Source: UBA288 sp050178135 (GTDB lineage Archaea > Halobacteriota > Methanomicrobia > Methanomicrobiales > Methanospirillaceae). From it: a stretch of DNA of 64,000 nt. The notes under the pieces are model-generated. The model saw nothing but the letters and a program-made list of their open reading frames with translations, did not search any database and was not told the origin of the DNA. The position numbers were made by a program, and so were the translations under genes. The DNA lies in the NCBI GenBank assembly GCA_050178135.1, contig JBFXGJ010000007.1:1-64000 (forward strand), read 5' to 3'. This document shows, piece after piece, positions 44,114 to 53,589 of this stretch (positions within the stretch are counted from its first letter, which is position 1; each line of letters starts with the position of its first letter).

Positions 44114-44461
44114 CGCTCTCTCTTCCCTCCGCCTATCGCTGTAGTGATCTTACCCCGGAAGGGTTTCAATTCGTCGATGTCGGCACCGGGCACCCCTCCC
44201 CCACCCCGATCGGAGAACCGAAATGGGTTTGAATGGTCCATCCCGCCTTTGCTGTCCAATGGCGGAGGGGGGGGGGACACCCTGCGTCTCCGCATGGTAC
44301 CGGCCCTCGTTGGAGGGAGACCGGGGTGCCCTCTCGGCCCCTGGCTCAGGGTCCAGGCAGTGCCGGCCAGATCCAACCATGGCGCCCTCCCGATCTCCAG
44401 ACCTGCACTCGTGAAGAGATCAAACCTTTGATGGACACGGAGGGCGAAGAAGTACCCACGC
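44114..44461. other. Divergent intergenic region between the RPA-associated gene and rfcS
   Basis: This 348-base region must hold both promoters. I see a G10 tract at 44267-44276, an AT-richer stretch (gatcaaacctttgatggac) at about 44420-44435 close to rfcS that includes an inverted repeat tcaaa-cct-ttga, and no convincing gene. Replication-origin boxes are not evident by eye. Confidence 0.45.
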
Positions 44462-45430
44462 ATGGAGACCGACCACACCATCTGGATCGAGCGGTACCGG
44501 CCGGCCATCCTCGCCGATATCGTCGGCCAGGACGAGATCGTCGAGCGGCTCCAGAGTTACGTCCGGAGCGGGAGCCTGCCGCACCTCCTCTTCACGGGCA
44601 CGGCCGGCGTGGGCAAGACGACAGCGGCTGTCGCCCTCGCAAAGGAGTTCTTCGGCGACACGTGGCAGATGAACTTCCGCGAGCTGAACGCCTCGGACGA
44701 ACGCGGGATCGACGTCGTTCGAAACCAGATCAAGGAGTTCGCAAGGACGAGCCCGCTCGGGGGGGCCGACTTCAAGATCCTCTTCCTGGACGAAGCGGAC
44801 GCGCTCACCCCTGATGCACAGGCCGCACTCCGGCGGACGATGGAGACCTACGCGCGCTCCTGCCGGTTCATCCTCTCGTGCAACTACTCCTCGAAGATCA
44901 TCGACCCGATCCAGAGCCGGTGTGCGATCTACCGGTTCCGGCCACTCGGTGCCGAGGCGATCGCGACCGAAGTGCGACGGATCGCCGCCAGCGAGGGGCT
45001 CACCCTGGACGACGAAGCGATCCAGGCGATCGCCTACGTGGCGCAGGGCGACATGCGGCGCGCGATCAACGCGCTCCAGGGTGCCGCGATCACCTCGCCG
45101 GAGATCGACGCACCGATGGTCTACGCGACGACGGCCACCGCCCGGCCGGAAGAGATCACCGAGCTGCTCCGACTCCTGGTCAGCCAGGACTTCGAGGCGG
45201 CCGAAGGGCTGCTCACCCAGCTGATGCACGACCGGGGGATCGCTCCAAGCGAACTGCTCGGTCAGTGCTACCGAGCCCTGGTCCGCCTGCCCATGCACCG
45301 GGCACTCAAGGTCGAGATGATCGACCACCTCGGCGAGGCCGACTTCCGGCTTTCCGAGGGAGGGAATCCCGAACTCCAGATGGAGGCCCTCCTCGCACGG
45401 TGCGTCCTCTCCGCCGGGCGGTACAGCTAG
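44462..45430 (+). CDS. rfcS: Replication factor C small subunit
   Basis: RfcS is the clamp-loader AAA+ ATPase subunit that loads PCNA. The 322-residue protein has IWIERYRPAILADIVGQDEI, Walker A TGTAGVGKTTAAVALAKEFF, DEAD-type Walker B ILFLDEADALTPDAQAAL, the SRC arginine-finger motif in PIQSRCAIYRFRPL, and the C-terminal collar. The gene is followed after seven bases by mcm on the same strand, so clamp loader and replicative helicase are co-expressed. Confidence 0.96.
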   Translation: METDHTIWIERYRPAILADIVGQDEIVERLQSYVRSGSLPHLLFTGTAGVGKTTAAVALAKEFFGDTWQMNFRELNASDERGIDVVRNQIKEFARTSPLGGADFKILFLDEADALTPDAQAALRRTMETYARSCRFILSCNYSSKIIDPIQSRCAIYRFRPLGAEAIATEVRRIAASEGLTLDDEAIQAIAYVAQGDMRRAINALQGAAITSPEIDAPMVYATTATARPEEITELLRLLVSQDFEAAEGLLTQLMHDRGIAPSELLGQCYRALVRLPMHRALKVEMIDHLGEADFRLSEGGNPELQMEALLARCVLSAGRYS

Positions 45431-45437
45431 CGGGGGC

Positions 45438-47546
45438 ATGATGGCGACCGAGGAGCACGAGACGACAAACAGGGTCGGGGACTGGTCCCGCTTTCTGAAG
45501 AACAAGTACAAGAACCAGCTCGGGGATCTTCTCAGGCAGTACCCAAAGAAGCGTTCCCTGTACATCGATTTCCGCGACGTCTACGCCTTCGGCAAGGTCG
45601 GCGTCCGGATGGCGGAGGAGCTCCTGGAGAACCCGGGCAAGGTGATCGCCGATGTCCGGGATGCGGTCAAGGCCCAGCAACTGGCACGGGGAAAGGGCGC
45701 ACGCGAGCCCGAGGTGAATATCCGTTTCACGAACCTGCCCCAGCGGATCCAGGCCCGCGACATCCGTTCAGAGCACATCAACCGGTTTGTTTCGGTGGAA
45801 GGCATCCTCCGGAAGGCGACCGAGGTCCGGCCCCGGATCGTGGAGGCGGTCTTCCGCTGCCCCGGCGGCCACCTGACACGAAAAGCCCAGGAATACGGCC
45901 AGTTCGTCGAACCGGATGGGTGCGCGACCGAGGGGTGCACCTACCGGAAACTGGTCCTCGTCCCGAAGCGGTCATCCTTCGTCGACGCCCAGAAGCTCCG
46001 TATCCAGGAGTCGCCCGAGGGGCTCAGGGGGGGCGAGCAGCCCCAGACACTCGACGTGGACGTCACTGACGATATCGCCGGTACGGTGGCGCCTGGCGAT
46101 CGTGTCGTGATCAACGGGATCCTGCGCTCGCAGCAGCGAGTGACGCACGGCAACAAGTCGACCGTCTTCGACATCCACCTCCAGGCAAACTCAATCGAGA
46201 TCGCCGAGAAGGAGTTCGAGGAGGTCTCGATCAGCGAGGAGGACGAGGCGGAGATCAACCGGCTCTCGTCGGACCCCGAGATCTATAACAAGATCACGCA
46301 CTCAATCGCCCCGACGATCTATGGAAATGCGGACGTGAAGGAGGCGATCGCGCTCCAGCTCTTCGGGGGGATCACCAAGACGATGCCGGATGGTTCTCAC
46401 CTGCGCGGTGACATCCACTGCCTCCTGATCGGTGACCCCGGTATCGCCAAGTCGCAGCTCCTCCGATACATCGTGAAGCTCTCACCTCGGGCGATCTACA
46501 CCTCGGGGCAGTCCTCGACCCAGGCAGGTTTGACGGCAACTGCCGTGAAGGACGAGTTCGGGGACGGGCGCTGGACCCTCGAAGCGGGCGCGCTCGTCCT
46601 GGCGGACATGGGGATCGCCGCGGTGGACGAGATGGACAAGATGCAAAAAGAGGACCGGTCGGCACTCCACGAGGCGATGGAGCAGCAGTCGATCTCGGTG
46701 GCGAAGGCCGGCATCACGGCGACCCTCAAGTCGCGCTGCGCCCTGCTCGGGGCCGCGAACCCGAAGCTCGGCCGTTTCGACGAGTACGCAGATATCGGCG
46801 AGCAGATCAACATGCCCCCCTCGCTCCTCTCGCGGTTCGACCTGATCTTCATCCTCACCGATAAGCCGGACCATAAGCGGGACGAGGCGATCGCCGAGCA
46901 CATCCTGAAGTCCCACGGGGTCGGGGAGCTGATCGCCCAGCATGCCCGCGAACCGATCGAGGGGGTTGACGACGAATACATCAAGCGGGAGCTCGCACCG
47001 GTCACACCCGAGATCGAGCCGGCCACGCTCCGGAAGTACGTGGCCTTCGCGAAGCGGACCTGCTTCCCAATCATGTCCCCCGAGGCGAAGGATGTGCTCG
47101 TCAACTATTACATGCGCCTGCGCGACCTGGCGGACTCGAACAAGCCCGTCCCGGTCACCGCCCGGCAGCTGGAGGCTCTCGTCCGGCTGGCGGAGGCGTC
47201 GGCCCGCATCCGGCTGGCACGCCGGATCGAGGGGTCCGACGCGGACCGCGTCGTGCGGATCGTCGACACCTGCCTCCGGCAGGTTGCCTACGACCCGAAG
47301 ACGGGGACGTTCGACATCGACAAGGTGGCCACCGGGATCTCAAAGGGGAAGCGGGACCTGATCCGTGCGATCAAGGAGGCGATCCGCGAGAACGCCGACA
47401 TCTCGGGCCGGGCCCAGATCGGACAGGTGATCGAGCTCCTCACCCAGCAGGGCTTCGGGCGCGAGGAGATCAAGAAGCAGATCGAGAACTTCCTCCGCTC
47501 GGGGGAGGCGATGGAGCCGAAGAACGGCGTGATCAAGCTGATCTAG
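45438..47546 (+). CDS. mcm: Replicative DNA helicase MCM
   Basis: This 702-residue hexameric 3'-5' helicase has an N-terminal domain with a zinc-binding cluster (CPGGHLTRKAQEYGQF, then GCATEGC) and an OB-fold. The AAA+ core has Walker A GDPGIAKSQLLRYIVKL, Walker B GIAAVDEMDKMQKEDRSALH, sensor 1 LGAANPKLGRF and the arginine-finger context LLSRFDLIFIL. A winged helix ends the protein (IKKQIENFLRSGEA). All catalytic motifs are present. Intein-free. It follows rfcS. Confidence 0.97.
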   Translation: MMATEEHETTNRVGDWSRFLKNKYKNQLGDLLRQYPKKRSLYIDFRDVYAFGKVGVRMAEELLENPGKVIADVRDAVKAQQLARGKGAREPEVNIRFTNLPQRIQARDIRSEHINRFVSVEGILRKATEVRPRIVEAVFRCPGGHLTRKAQEYGQFVEPDGCATEGCTYRKLVLVPKRSSFVDAQKLRIQESPEGLRGGEQPQTLDVDVTDDIAGTVAPGDRVVINGILRSQQRVTHGNKSTVFDIHLQANSIEIAEKEFEEVSISEEDEAEINRLSSDPEIYNKITHSIAPTIYGNADVKEAIALQLFGGITKTMPDGSHLRGDIHCLLIGDPGIAKSQLLRYIVKLSPRAIYTSGQSSTQAGLTATAVKDEFGDGRWTLEAGALVLADMGIAAVDEMDKMQKEDRSALHEAMEQQSISVAKAGITATLKSRCALLGAANPKLGRFDEYADIGEQINMPPSLLSRFDLIFILTDKPDHKRDEAIAEHILKSHGVGELIAQHAREPIEGVDDEYIKRELAPVTPEIEPATLRKYVAFAKRTCFPIMSPEAKDVLVNYYMRLRDLADSNKPVPVTARQLEALVRLAEASARIRLARRIEGSDADRVVRIVDTCLRQVAYDPKTGTFDIDKVATGISKGKRDLIRAIKEAIRENADISGRAQIGQVIELLTQQGFGREEIKKQIENFLRSGEAMEPKNGVIKLI

Positions 47547-47559
47547 ACCGTCGGAACCC

Positions 47560-47585
47560 CCCTCCCCTCCCCTCCCCTCCCCTCT
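47560..47585. repeat. (CCCCT)n short tandem repeat
   Basis: About five copies of ccctc/cccct follow the mcm stop, then cttctc. The tract lies in the convergent gap between mcm and the META lipoprotein gene (47547-47811, 265 bases), where I see no other gene. Confidence 0.6.
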
Positions 47586-47811
47586 TCTCAACCCGGCAAG
47601 GCGCACGTCGTTCCCGCAGACCGGGGCACTTCCACATAGAACACAGGATGGCAGCTCCGGCCCAGGCCACCGAACGGTGCGGGGCCGCAGGTGACGGAAT
47701 TCCTCACCAGGTGGAAGCGGTCGCCGACAATGCGGGAAGAAGAGGCGGTCGATAAAGGCCCGGCAGCAGGACTGGGCGGGCTGAAAAAAGAAGTGAACTG
47801 TCTTTAAACCC

Positions 47812-48771
47812 TCAGGGTTTGAAGACCAGCCGGTTGTTCGGGTTCTCCATCGTGAGGATCAGCCGGCCGCTCGAGTCGGTCTGGAACGCTTTCACGCGGG
47901 AGAGCCCGTCGAGGAGGTCACGGTCTGCCGAGCGGTCGCCGCAGTAGGCCGTGGTGAGGGAGGGCTTCGAGATCTTCAGAACGGTCTTCTCGAGGGTGAA
48001 GTTGCCTGTGCCGGTATTGCAGTCGGCCTTCACGGCGTAGGTTCCGTTCTCGGCGAAGACAATGGTGTACTGGTTGGGGTTCGAGATCGCCACCTCCTTC
48101 GAGGGCATGGTCTGGGTCATCCCGGTCCAGTGCCAGGTCTTGTTGACGAAGGACGCGTTGATGACGGGGGCCTCTTCGACCGTGGCGTTCGCCCTGAAGA
48201 CCATCTGCTGGCCGGACTCGCCAAGGGCGAGCGAGAGCCTGCCGGTATCGGCAAGCGTGAAGGCGGTGACGTTCAGGAGCGATGCCAGGTAGAGCTGGTC
48301 ATGCGACTCGTCCCCACAATAGACGAGCGTCGTGATCGGGGCCGTCAGATTGAGCGAGCTGCCGACGAGGGTGTAGTTGCCGCCGCCGACATTACAGTCG
48401 TTCTTGATGCCGTACGACCCATCCGGGTTGAAGACGAGCGTGTGCAGGTTCGAGTCGGTAACGACGGTCTGATTCATGCCGTCCATCGTCTCGATCGCAG
48501 TCCACTCCCAGGTGGTGTTCATCAGCCCGGGGGTCTCGGTGGGCTCGACTATGGGGGTCTCGTTCGCGCCGATCGTCGGGGTGGCGTTCGGCTCGCCGGT
48601 GATCGTTGGGAGGATGGTCACGGTGCCGGCGGTCGCCGTTGGCGTGCCGGTCACAACCGCCGTCCCGGACGGGGTTGCGTTGCCCGACGGGGTCGTCGTG
48701 CAGCCGGCGCAGAGCAGCATCGCGATCGCGATGAACCCTACGAGGGCAACACGGGAGAAAGTACGGTGCAT
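47812..48771 (-). CDS. Lipoprotein with two META/HslJ-like domains
   Basis: This 319-residue secreted lipoprotein has a signal peptide ending in the lipobox LLCAGC at residues 20-25, then a Thr/Pro/Gly-rich tether (about 30-85), and two related META domains. The first contains TTWEWTAIETMDGMNQ, DCNVGGGNYTLVG and VYCGDESHDQLYLASL; the second KTWHWTGMTQTMPSKE, DCNTGTGNFTLEK and AYCGDRSADRDLLDGL. The internal repeat indicates domain duplication. Many N-glycosylation sequons occur. It is attached to the outer face of the membrane; function unknown. Confidence 0.8.
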   Translation of the reverse strand: MHRTFSRVALVGFIAIAMLLCAGCTTTPSGNATPSGTAVVTGTPTATAGTVTILPTITGEPNATPTIGANETPIVEPTETPGLMNTTWEWTAIETMDGMNQTVVTDSNLHTLVFNPDGSYGIKNDCNVGGGNYTLVGSSLNLTAPITTLVYCGDESHDQLYLASLLNVTAFTLADTGRLSLALGESGQQMVFRANATVEEAPVINASFVNKTWHWTGMTQTMPSKEVAISNPNQYTIVFAENGTYAVKADCNTGTGNFTLEKTVLKISKPSLTTAYCGDRSADRDLLDGLSRVKAFQTDSSGRLILTMENPNNRLVFKP

Positions 48772-48952
48772 ACGTATTTTTCGCTAGTTTCCGTATTAAA
48801 CCATGCCGAACCGTTCTCTCTCGAGAGGTATGGAGGTCGGCCCAGGAGAGACCCCCGACCCGGGTATTGCGCCCGGAGAAGACCCCGATGGGGCCTGGAA
48901 CAGAACAGATCAGGAGCGGGGCGCTGTCAGGCCGCACGCCCCTTTCATCCGC

Positions 48953-49876
48953 TCATGCGACAAGGGTAGCAACGAGCGGGATCGTCAGGATGCAGAACAA
49001 GGTCGTGATGAAGACCGACTGCGAAGCGAGCTCGGGGTTGACGCCGTATTCCTCGGCGAAAAGCGCGGCATTGGTCGCACCGGGCATGGCGGCCATGATC
49101 ACGAGCACACCGAGGATGAGCGGGTCGTCGACGAACGGCCGGAGCACGACGAGGGTCGCAAGCGGAATCACCAGGAGACGGAAACCGGCATAGACGTAGA
49201 CCCGGAGGTTCCCGAAGATCGCCCGGACATCAAGCCGGGCAAGAAGCGCGCCGATCACCACCATCGAGAGCGGGGTGGTCACGTCGCCGAGCATCGCGAT
49301 AGGGCCGCCGATCACCTCCGGCAGGTCGATCGAGAGGAGAAAGAGGGCGAGGCCGATCCCGACCGAGACGATACCGGGCGAGAGGAGGACGCGAGGGCTG
49401 ACCCCCCGCCAGTCGGCACCCGCAACGCTGATGATCAGGATACCGACGGTAAAGAGAAGGAACGAGAAGAGCAGGTTGTAGATCGCGGCGAGGAAGACCG
49501 CCTCGTTCCCCCAGATCGCGTTCACCACCGGGTAGCCCATGAACCCGGTGTTCGCGAAGATCACCAGGAACGAGAAGACCGATTGCTCGTCGGGCCGTGC
49601 GCGGATCAGCCGGGGGAAGACGAGGGCAACGGCGACCACGGCGATGTAGTAGGCGGCGCCGATCAGGGCGACCGTCATCCCTTCACGTGCGAGCCCGGGG
49701 TCGAACGGGAGCTGCATCGAGTCGATCACGAGCGCAGGAAGGGCCACGTTGACCAGGAGGCTCGAGACGCCGGCCGTCACTTCGTCCGTGAAGATCCCGA
49801 CCCGGCGGACCGTCCAGCCGACCAGGATCAGGATAAAGAGGGTCAGGACCAGGTAAAAGAGCGCGTCGAGTTCCAT
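48953..49876 (-). CDS. Auxin efflux carrier (AEC) family permease
   Basis: This 307-residue membrane protein has about ten helices arranged in two inverted halves, with conserved prolines and glycines such as FANTGFMGYPVVNAIWGNEA in the first half and MAAMPGATNAALFAEEYGVN in the second. These are typical of AEC permeases that move organic acids or similar solutes; the substrate is unknown. A gap of 181 bases separates it from the META lipoprotein gene on the same strand. Confidence 0.85.
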   Translation of the reverse strand: MELDALFYLVLTLFILILVGWTVRRVGIFTDEVTAGVSSLLVNVALPALVIDSMQLPFDPGLAREGMTVALIGAAYYIAVVAVALVFPRLIRARPDEQSVFSFLVIFANTGFMGYPVVNAIWGNEAVFLAAIYNLLFSFLLFTVGILIISVAGADWRGVSPRVLLSPGIVSVGIGLALFLLSIDLPEVIGGPIAMLGDVTTPLSMVVIGALLARLDVRAIFGNLRVYVYAGFRLLVIPLATLVVLRPFVDDPLILGVLVIMAAMPGATNAALFAEEYGVNPELASQSVFITTLFCILTIPLVATLVA

Positions 49877-49917
49877 GCCACCTCACTCATCACTGGCGGC
49901 CCCTCCGCCCTCGTGCC

Positions 49918-49927
49918 ATTTTTATAC
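49918..49927 (+). promoter_or_regulatory. TATA box for the parvulin gene
   Basis: The sequence catttttatacg is a strong boxA candidate 22-31 bases before the ATG at 49949, so the transcript is probably leaderless. Confidence 0.5.
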
Positions 49928-49948
49928 GATCCCGCCCCGTAAGATGGT

Positions 49949-50233
49949 ATGCCACGACAGGTATCGGCGGCGCACATCCTGGTCAAGACAGAGCAGGAGG
50001 CAGCAGCCCTCAAGCAGCGGATCGCCGGGGGAGAGGACTTCGGGGAGCTCGCGAAGAAGCACTCGAACTGCCCCTCGGGTAAGAACTGCGGCGACCTGGG
50101 CTGGTTCCGGAAGGGCCAGATGGTCCCCGAGTTCGAGAAGGCAGCATTCGAGGGGAAGAAGGGCGACGTGGTCGGGCCTGTCAAGACCCAGTTCGGCTAC
50201 CATCTGATCCGCATCAACGACCAGAAGGACTGA
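49949..50233 (+). CDS. ppiC: Parvulin-type peptidylprolyl isomerase
   Basis: The 94-residue protein is a free-standing parvulin domain. Marker sequences are SAAHILVKTEQEAAALKQRI, CGDLGWFRKGQMVPEFEKAA and GPVKTQFGYHLIRINDQKD, including the histidines of the fold. It has no signal peptide, so it acts in the cytoplasm, speeding proline isomerisation during folding. The next gene on the strand is a GNAT protein 39 bases later. Confidence 0.94.
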   Translation: MPRQVSAAHILVKTEQEAAALKQRIAGGEDFGELAKKHSNCPSGKNCGDLGWFRKGQMVPEFEKAAFEGKKGDVVGPVKTQFGYHLIRINDQKD

Positions 50234-50272
50234 AGGTCGCCAGGAGCACCCCGTGAACGCGGCAGGCGGACG

Positions 50273-50701
50273 GTGGTAACGACGGAAGGAGTGGACGTTC
50301 GGCTGGTCAGTGAGCACCCGACCGGAGCAATCGTGCGCCTCTACCGGGCTGGAGGCTGGTGGCACAACCACTATGACCCGGCCCATATCCCGCCGATGAT
50401 CCGGGGTTCCTTCGCCTTCGTGGTCGCGATCGATGAGGAGAGCGGTGCGACCGTCGGGATGGGGCGCTGCCTCTCGGACGGCGCCTCGGACGCCTACATC
50501 CAGGACGTGATCGTGGACCCCGCCTTTCGAGGCAGGGGGGTCGGTCGGCGGATCGTCGATTCCCTCCTTGAGGCGTGCCGCGCAGCCGGGATCCTCTGGA
50601 TCGGTGTCATCGCGGAGCCAGAGGCGATTACCTTCTACGAACGGGCCGGTTTCCTGCCGCTCCCGGGCCACGTGGCCCTGCAGCACAGGGGGGAAGACTG
50701 A
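50273..50701 (+). CDS. GNAT-family N-acetyltransferase
   Basis: The 142-residue acetyltransferase carries the acetyl-CoA motif DVIVDPAFRGRGVGRRIVDSLLEA and FYERAGFLPL near the C-terminus. N-terminal RLYRAGGWWHNHYDP is typical of a small subgroup of unknown substrate. It begins with a GTG and ends three bases before the next gene, with which it is probably co-transcribed. Confidence 0.82.
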   Translation: MVTTEGVDVRLVSEHPTGAIVRLYRAGGWWHNHYDPAHIPPMIRGSFAFVVAIDEESGATVGMGRCLSDGASDAYIQDVIVDPAFRGRGVGRRIVDSLLEACRAAGILWIGVIAEPEAITFYERAGFLPLPGHVALQHRGED

Positions 50702-50704
50702 CCG

Positions 50705-51601
50705 GTGCTCACGATCGACGACTTCGAGCCAGTAACGCTCGATGACCGAAGCTGCTTTCTCGAGCAATACCGCCGGTTCCCGCCGGTCCACTCGGACAAC
50801 ACCTTCACCAACATCGTCTGCTGGAACCACTACGCCCACTACCGCTGTGCACGCGTGCACGACAGCCTCGTGATCTGCTCGACGATCGACGGCCAGGTCC
50901 GCTTCCGGGCGCCAATCGGGCCCGATGACCCGGCGTTGCTCGAGGACCTCTTCTCTCTCGTAAAGACCGAGTCGCCCGGGGGGATGTTCTTCATCCTGGA
51001 CCCCATCTCCCGCGAGCGGATCAGCGCCCGGTACCCGGCGCTCACCCTTCACCCTGTCCGGGACCTCTTCGAGTACGTCTACCGATCCGCCGACCTCGCT
51101 GACCTCCCGGGAAAGGGGTACCTGACCATACGACGGCAGATCAGCCGGTTCAACCGTAACTGCTCCAGCGAGGTCGAGGTGATCACCCCCGAGAACCTGG
51201 AGGAGGTCCGGGTCTTCGTGAACCGGTGGTGCAACTGGAAGGACTGCGAAAACGACCCGCTCCTCACAGGCGAACGAGAGGCGGTCCTCTTTGCCCTCTC
51301 CCACTTCCGCGAGCTCGGGCTCGAGGGGCTGGCGATCCGGGTGGAGGGGGAGGTCGCCGCGATGACGGTCTTCGAGATGATGAATCCCGACACCGCGCTT
51401 GTTCACTTCGAGAAGGGGCTCCCGGACTGTGAGGGGATCTACAAGGCGATCAACCGGGAAGCCGCCCGGCGGCTCCGCGACACCTGCACCTTCATCAACC
51501 GGGAGAGCGACATGGGCGTGGCCGGCCTCCGCGAGGCGAAGACCCGGTACCACCCGGATCACATGGTCGAGGTCTGTGCCATCGCGGTCGAGGACCTCTG
51601 A
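50705..51601 (+). CDS. DUF2156 (phosphatidylglycerol lysyltransferase C-terminal-like) protein
   Basis: The 298-residue protein matches the DUF2156 family, a double GNAT-like fold related to aminoacyl-transferases. Markers are CWNHYAHYRCARVHDSLVIC, KGYLTIRRQISRFNRNC, FVNRWCNWKDCENDPLLTGE and FINRESDMGVAGLREAKTRY, followed by HPDHMVEV. It has no membrane part, unlike full MprF. Acyl donor and acceptor are not known. The start is a GTG three bases after the preceding GNAT gene. Confidence 0.82.
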   Translation: MLTIDDFEPVTLDDRSCFLEQYRRFPPVHSDNTFTNIVCWNHYAHYRCARVHDSLVICSTIDGQVRFRAPIGPDDPALLEDLFSLVKTESPGGMFFILDPISRERISARYPALTLHPVRDLFEYVYRSADLADLPGKGYLTIRRQISRFNRNCSSEVEVITPENLEEVRVFVNRWCNWKDCENDPLLTGEREAVLFALSHFRELGLEGLAIRVEGEVAAMTVFEMMNPDTALVHFEKGLPDCEGIYKAINREAARRLRDTCTFINRESDMGVAGLREAKTRYHPDHMVEVCAIAVEDL

Positions 51602-51609
51602 ACCAAGCC

Positions 51610-51620
51610 GCACGTTTATA
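51610..51620 (+). promoter_or_regulatory. TATA box for pfdB
   Basis: The stretch acgtttatatt stands in GC-rich DNA about 60 bases before the prefoldin start. Confidence 0.4.
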
Positions 51621-51678
51621 TTCCGGGGGTCCAAACCGGATAGGCATACTGGTCACCCCCCGGTGTCCGAGGTTCACT

Positions 51679-52041
51679 ATGAGTTCGATGTCCCCCAAGG
51701 TCCAGAACCAGATCGCCCAGCTGCAACAGGTCCAGCAGCAGCTTCAGACGATCCTCTCGCAAAAAGCACAGTACGAGATCGAGATCCGCGAGACCCGGCG
51801 GGCCAACGAGGAGCTCGCCGACCTGCCGGAGGACGCCCCCGTCTTCATGTCTGTCGGCACGGTGATGATGCAGAAGCCGAAGGAGACCGTCAGCGGCAAG
51901 CTGAACGAGAAGGTCGAGACCCTGGAACTCCGTGTCAAGCAGCTCGAGCGACAGGAGCAGATGCTCCAGGGTCGGTTCGAGACCCTCCAGGGCCAGATAA
52001 AGGCGGCGCTCGAGGGCGGAAATGCCCCCTCGGCCGCGTAA
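51679..52041 (+). CDS. pfdB: Prefoldin subunit beta
   Basis: Prefoldin beta forms the jellyfish-shaped alpha2-beta4 chaperone that delivers unfolded proteins to the thermosome. The 120-residue protein has two long coiled-coil helices (NQIAQLQQVQQQLQTILSQK and LNEKVETLELRVKQLERQEQ) joined by a beta hairpin with DAPVFMSVGTVMMQKPKETV. The gene runs towards the LeuA-family gene with eight bases between stops; the shared T tract at 52045-52051 can end its transcript. Confidence 0.95.
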   Translation: MSSMSPKVQNQIAQLQQVQQQLQTILSQKAQYEIEIRETRRANEELADLPEDAPVFMSVGTVMMQKPKETVSGKLNEKVETLELRVKQLERQEQMLQGRFETLQGQIKAALEGGNAPSAA

Positions 52042-52049
52042 CTCTTTTT

Positions 52050-53589
52050 TTAAAATCCATCCGCCCGCGAGAGCAGGTTGATCGCGTTCACCATCGCCTC
52101 AGCAGACGCGAGCACGATGTCGTCACCAGCGGAGGAGGCGTCGAAGATCCGGCCCTTCTCGTCCTCGACCGCGATCGTGACGTGCGCGATCGCGTCGGAA
52201 CCACCGGAGATCGCCTCGATCTCGAACTCCTTCAAGGTGACGGGGAGCGGGACGATCCGTCCGATCGCCCTGAGGGCGGCATCCACCGGGCCGTTGCCGG
52301 TGCAGGCAGCGACCCGTTCGGCACCGTCGACGACGGCCCGAACCGAGGCGGTCGGAATGGAGTGGGTGCCGGTCATGATCGCGATGTCCTTCAGATCGAT
52401 CCGCCGCCCGACCGCCTCGACCCCGAGGACCGCCTCAGCGATCTCGTAGAGGTCGGCGTCGGTGACGCGCTTGCCGCGGTTCGCGACCGCCTTGACCTTC
52501 TCGACGATCCGGTCAAGCTCCGCGTCCCCCGGCTCGAGGTGCACGTCGGCCAGCATCTGGCGGACCGCGTGGCGGCCCACGTGCTTGCCGAGAGTGAGCC
52601 GGCGCCGGTGCCCGACCATCTCGGGGGTCATGATCCCGGGCTCGAAGGTGGCTGCGTTCGCCAGCACCCCGTGCGAGTGGATCCCGCTCTCGTGGCTGAA
52701 GGCGTTCTCGCCCACCACGGGCTGGTTCGGCGGGAGCGCGATCCCCGTGTAGCGCGAGACGAGGCGCGAGGTCTCGACGAGCCGCCTGGTCTCGACCCCG
52801 GTCGAGACCCCGAGGATCGCCTCGAGCACCATCACCGTCTGGGCGAGGTCCGCGTTGCCGGCCCTCTCGCCGATCCCGTTCACGGTCACCTGGACCTGCG
52901 AGGCGCCGGCCTCGACGGCCGCGATGGTGTTGGCGACCGCGAGGCCGAAGTCGTTGTGGCAGTGGACATCAAGCGGAGCCGGGACCTCCGGGGCGAGAGC
53001 GCCAATCAGTTCATGCATCCGGGTCGGACTATAGACGCCGACCGTGTCGGGGACGTTCACGATCGTCGCCCCCGCCTCGGCCGCGGCCCGTGAGACGTCG
53101 ATCAGGAACGGGAGCTCGGTGCGGGTCGCGTCCATGGGCGAGAACATGCACTTGTCGACATGCTCCCGGACATAGCTCACGACCTCGCGCGTGGTCTCGA
53201 TCACCTGCTGGTGAGTCTTCTTGATCGTATGGACGAGCTGGATCTCCGAGGTCGGGATGAAGACATGGACCAGGTCGACTTCGCAGTGGAGACAGGTGTC
53301 GACGTCCGACTTCAGCATCCTGGCCAGGCCGCAGATGTCCGCCTCGAGGCCCATGCGGGCGATCGTTCGGACGGAGTCGCGTTCGGAATCCGATGACGCG
53401 GGGAATCCGGCCTCGATCGTCTGCACTCCGCATTCGGAGAGCTGTCGAGCGATGGCGAATTTGTGGTCCTGCCGGAGCGATACTCCCGGAGTCTGTTCAC
53501 CATCCCGGAGGGTGGTGTCAAAAACGGTTACTTCACGCCGATCGGTGAAGAAAACGATCCCTTCTTGGGGTTGTTACGTCCTGGGACAT
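52050..53589 (-). CDS. 2-isopropylmalate/citramalate synthase-family enzyme, with disrupted start
   Basis: The enzyme condenses acetyl-CoA with a 2-oxo acid in leucine or isoleucine synthesis. The frame has FDTTLRDGEQTPGVSLRQDH, PLDVHCHNDFGLAVANTIAA, GENAFSHESGIHSHGVL and a complete C-terminal regulatory domain (AISGGSDAIAHVTIAVEDEK), which excludes the short homocitrate synthase type. LeuA and CimA cannot be separated here. The in-frame reading opens at about 53573 but contains no ATG, GTG or TTG before a GTG at 53426, which is inside the conserved barrel. ATGs at 53601 and 53589 lie one frame away and would read MSQDVTTP; one extra base in acaacccc would explain this. A TTTAAA at 53617-53622 fits a start there. 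Confidence 0.8.

Noticed and set aside
44114..44461. Replication origin between the RPA-associated gene and rfcS
   Set aside because: No repeated origin recognition boxes or cdc6/orc1 gene were found; only a G10 tract and an AT-richer promoter-like stretch are present.
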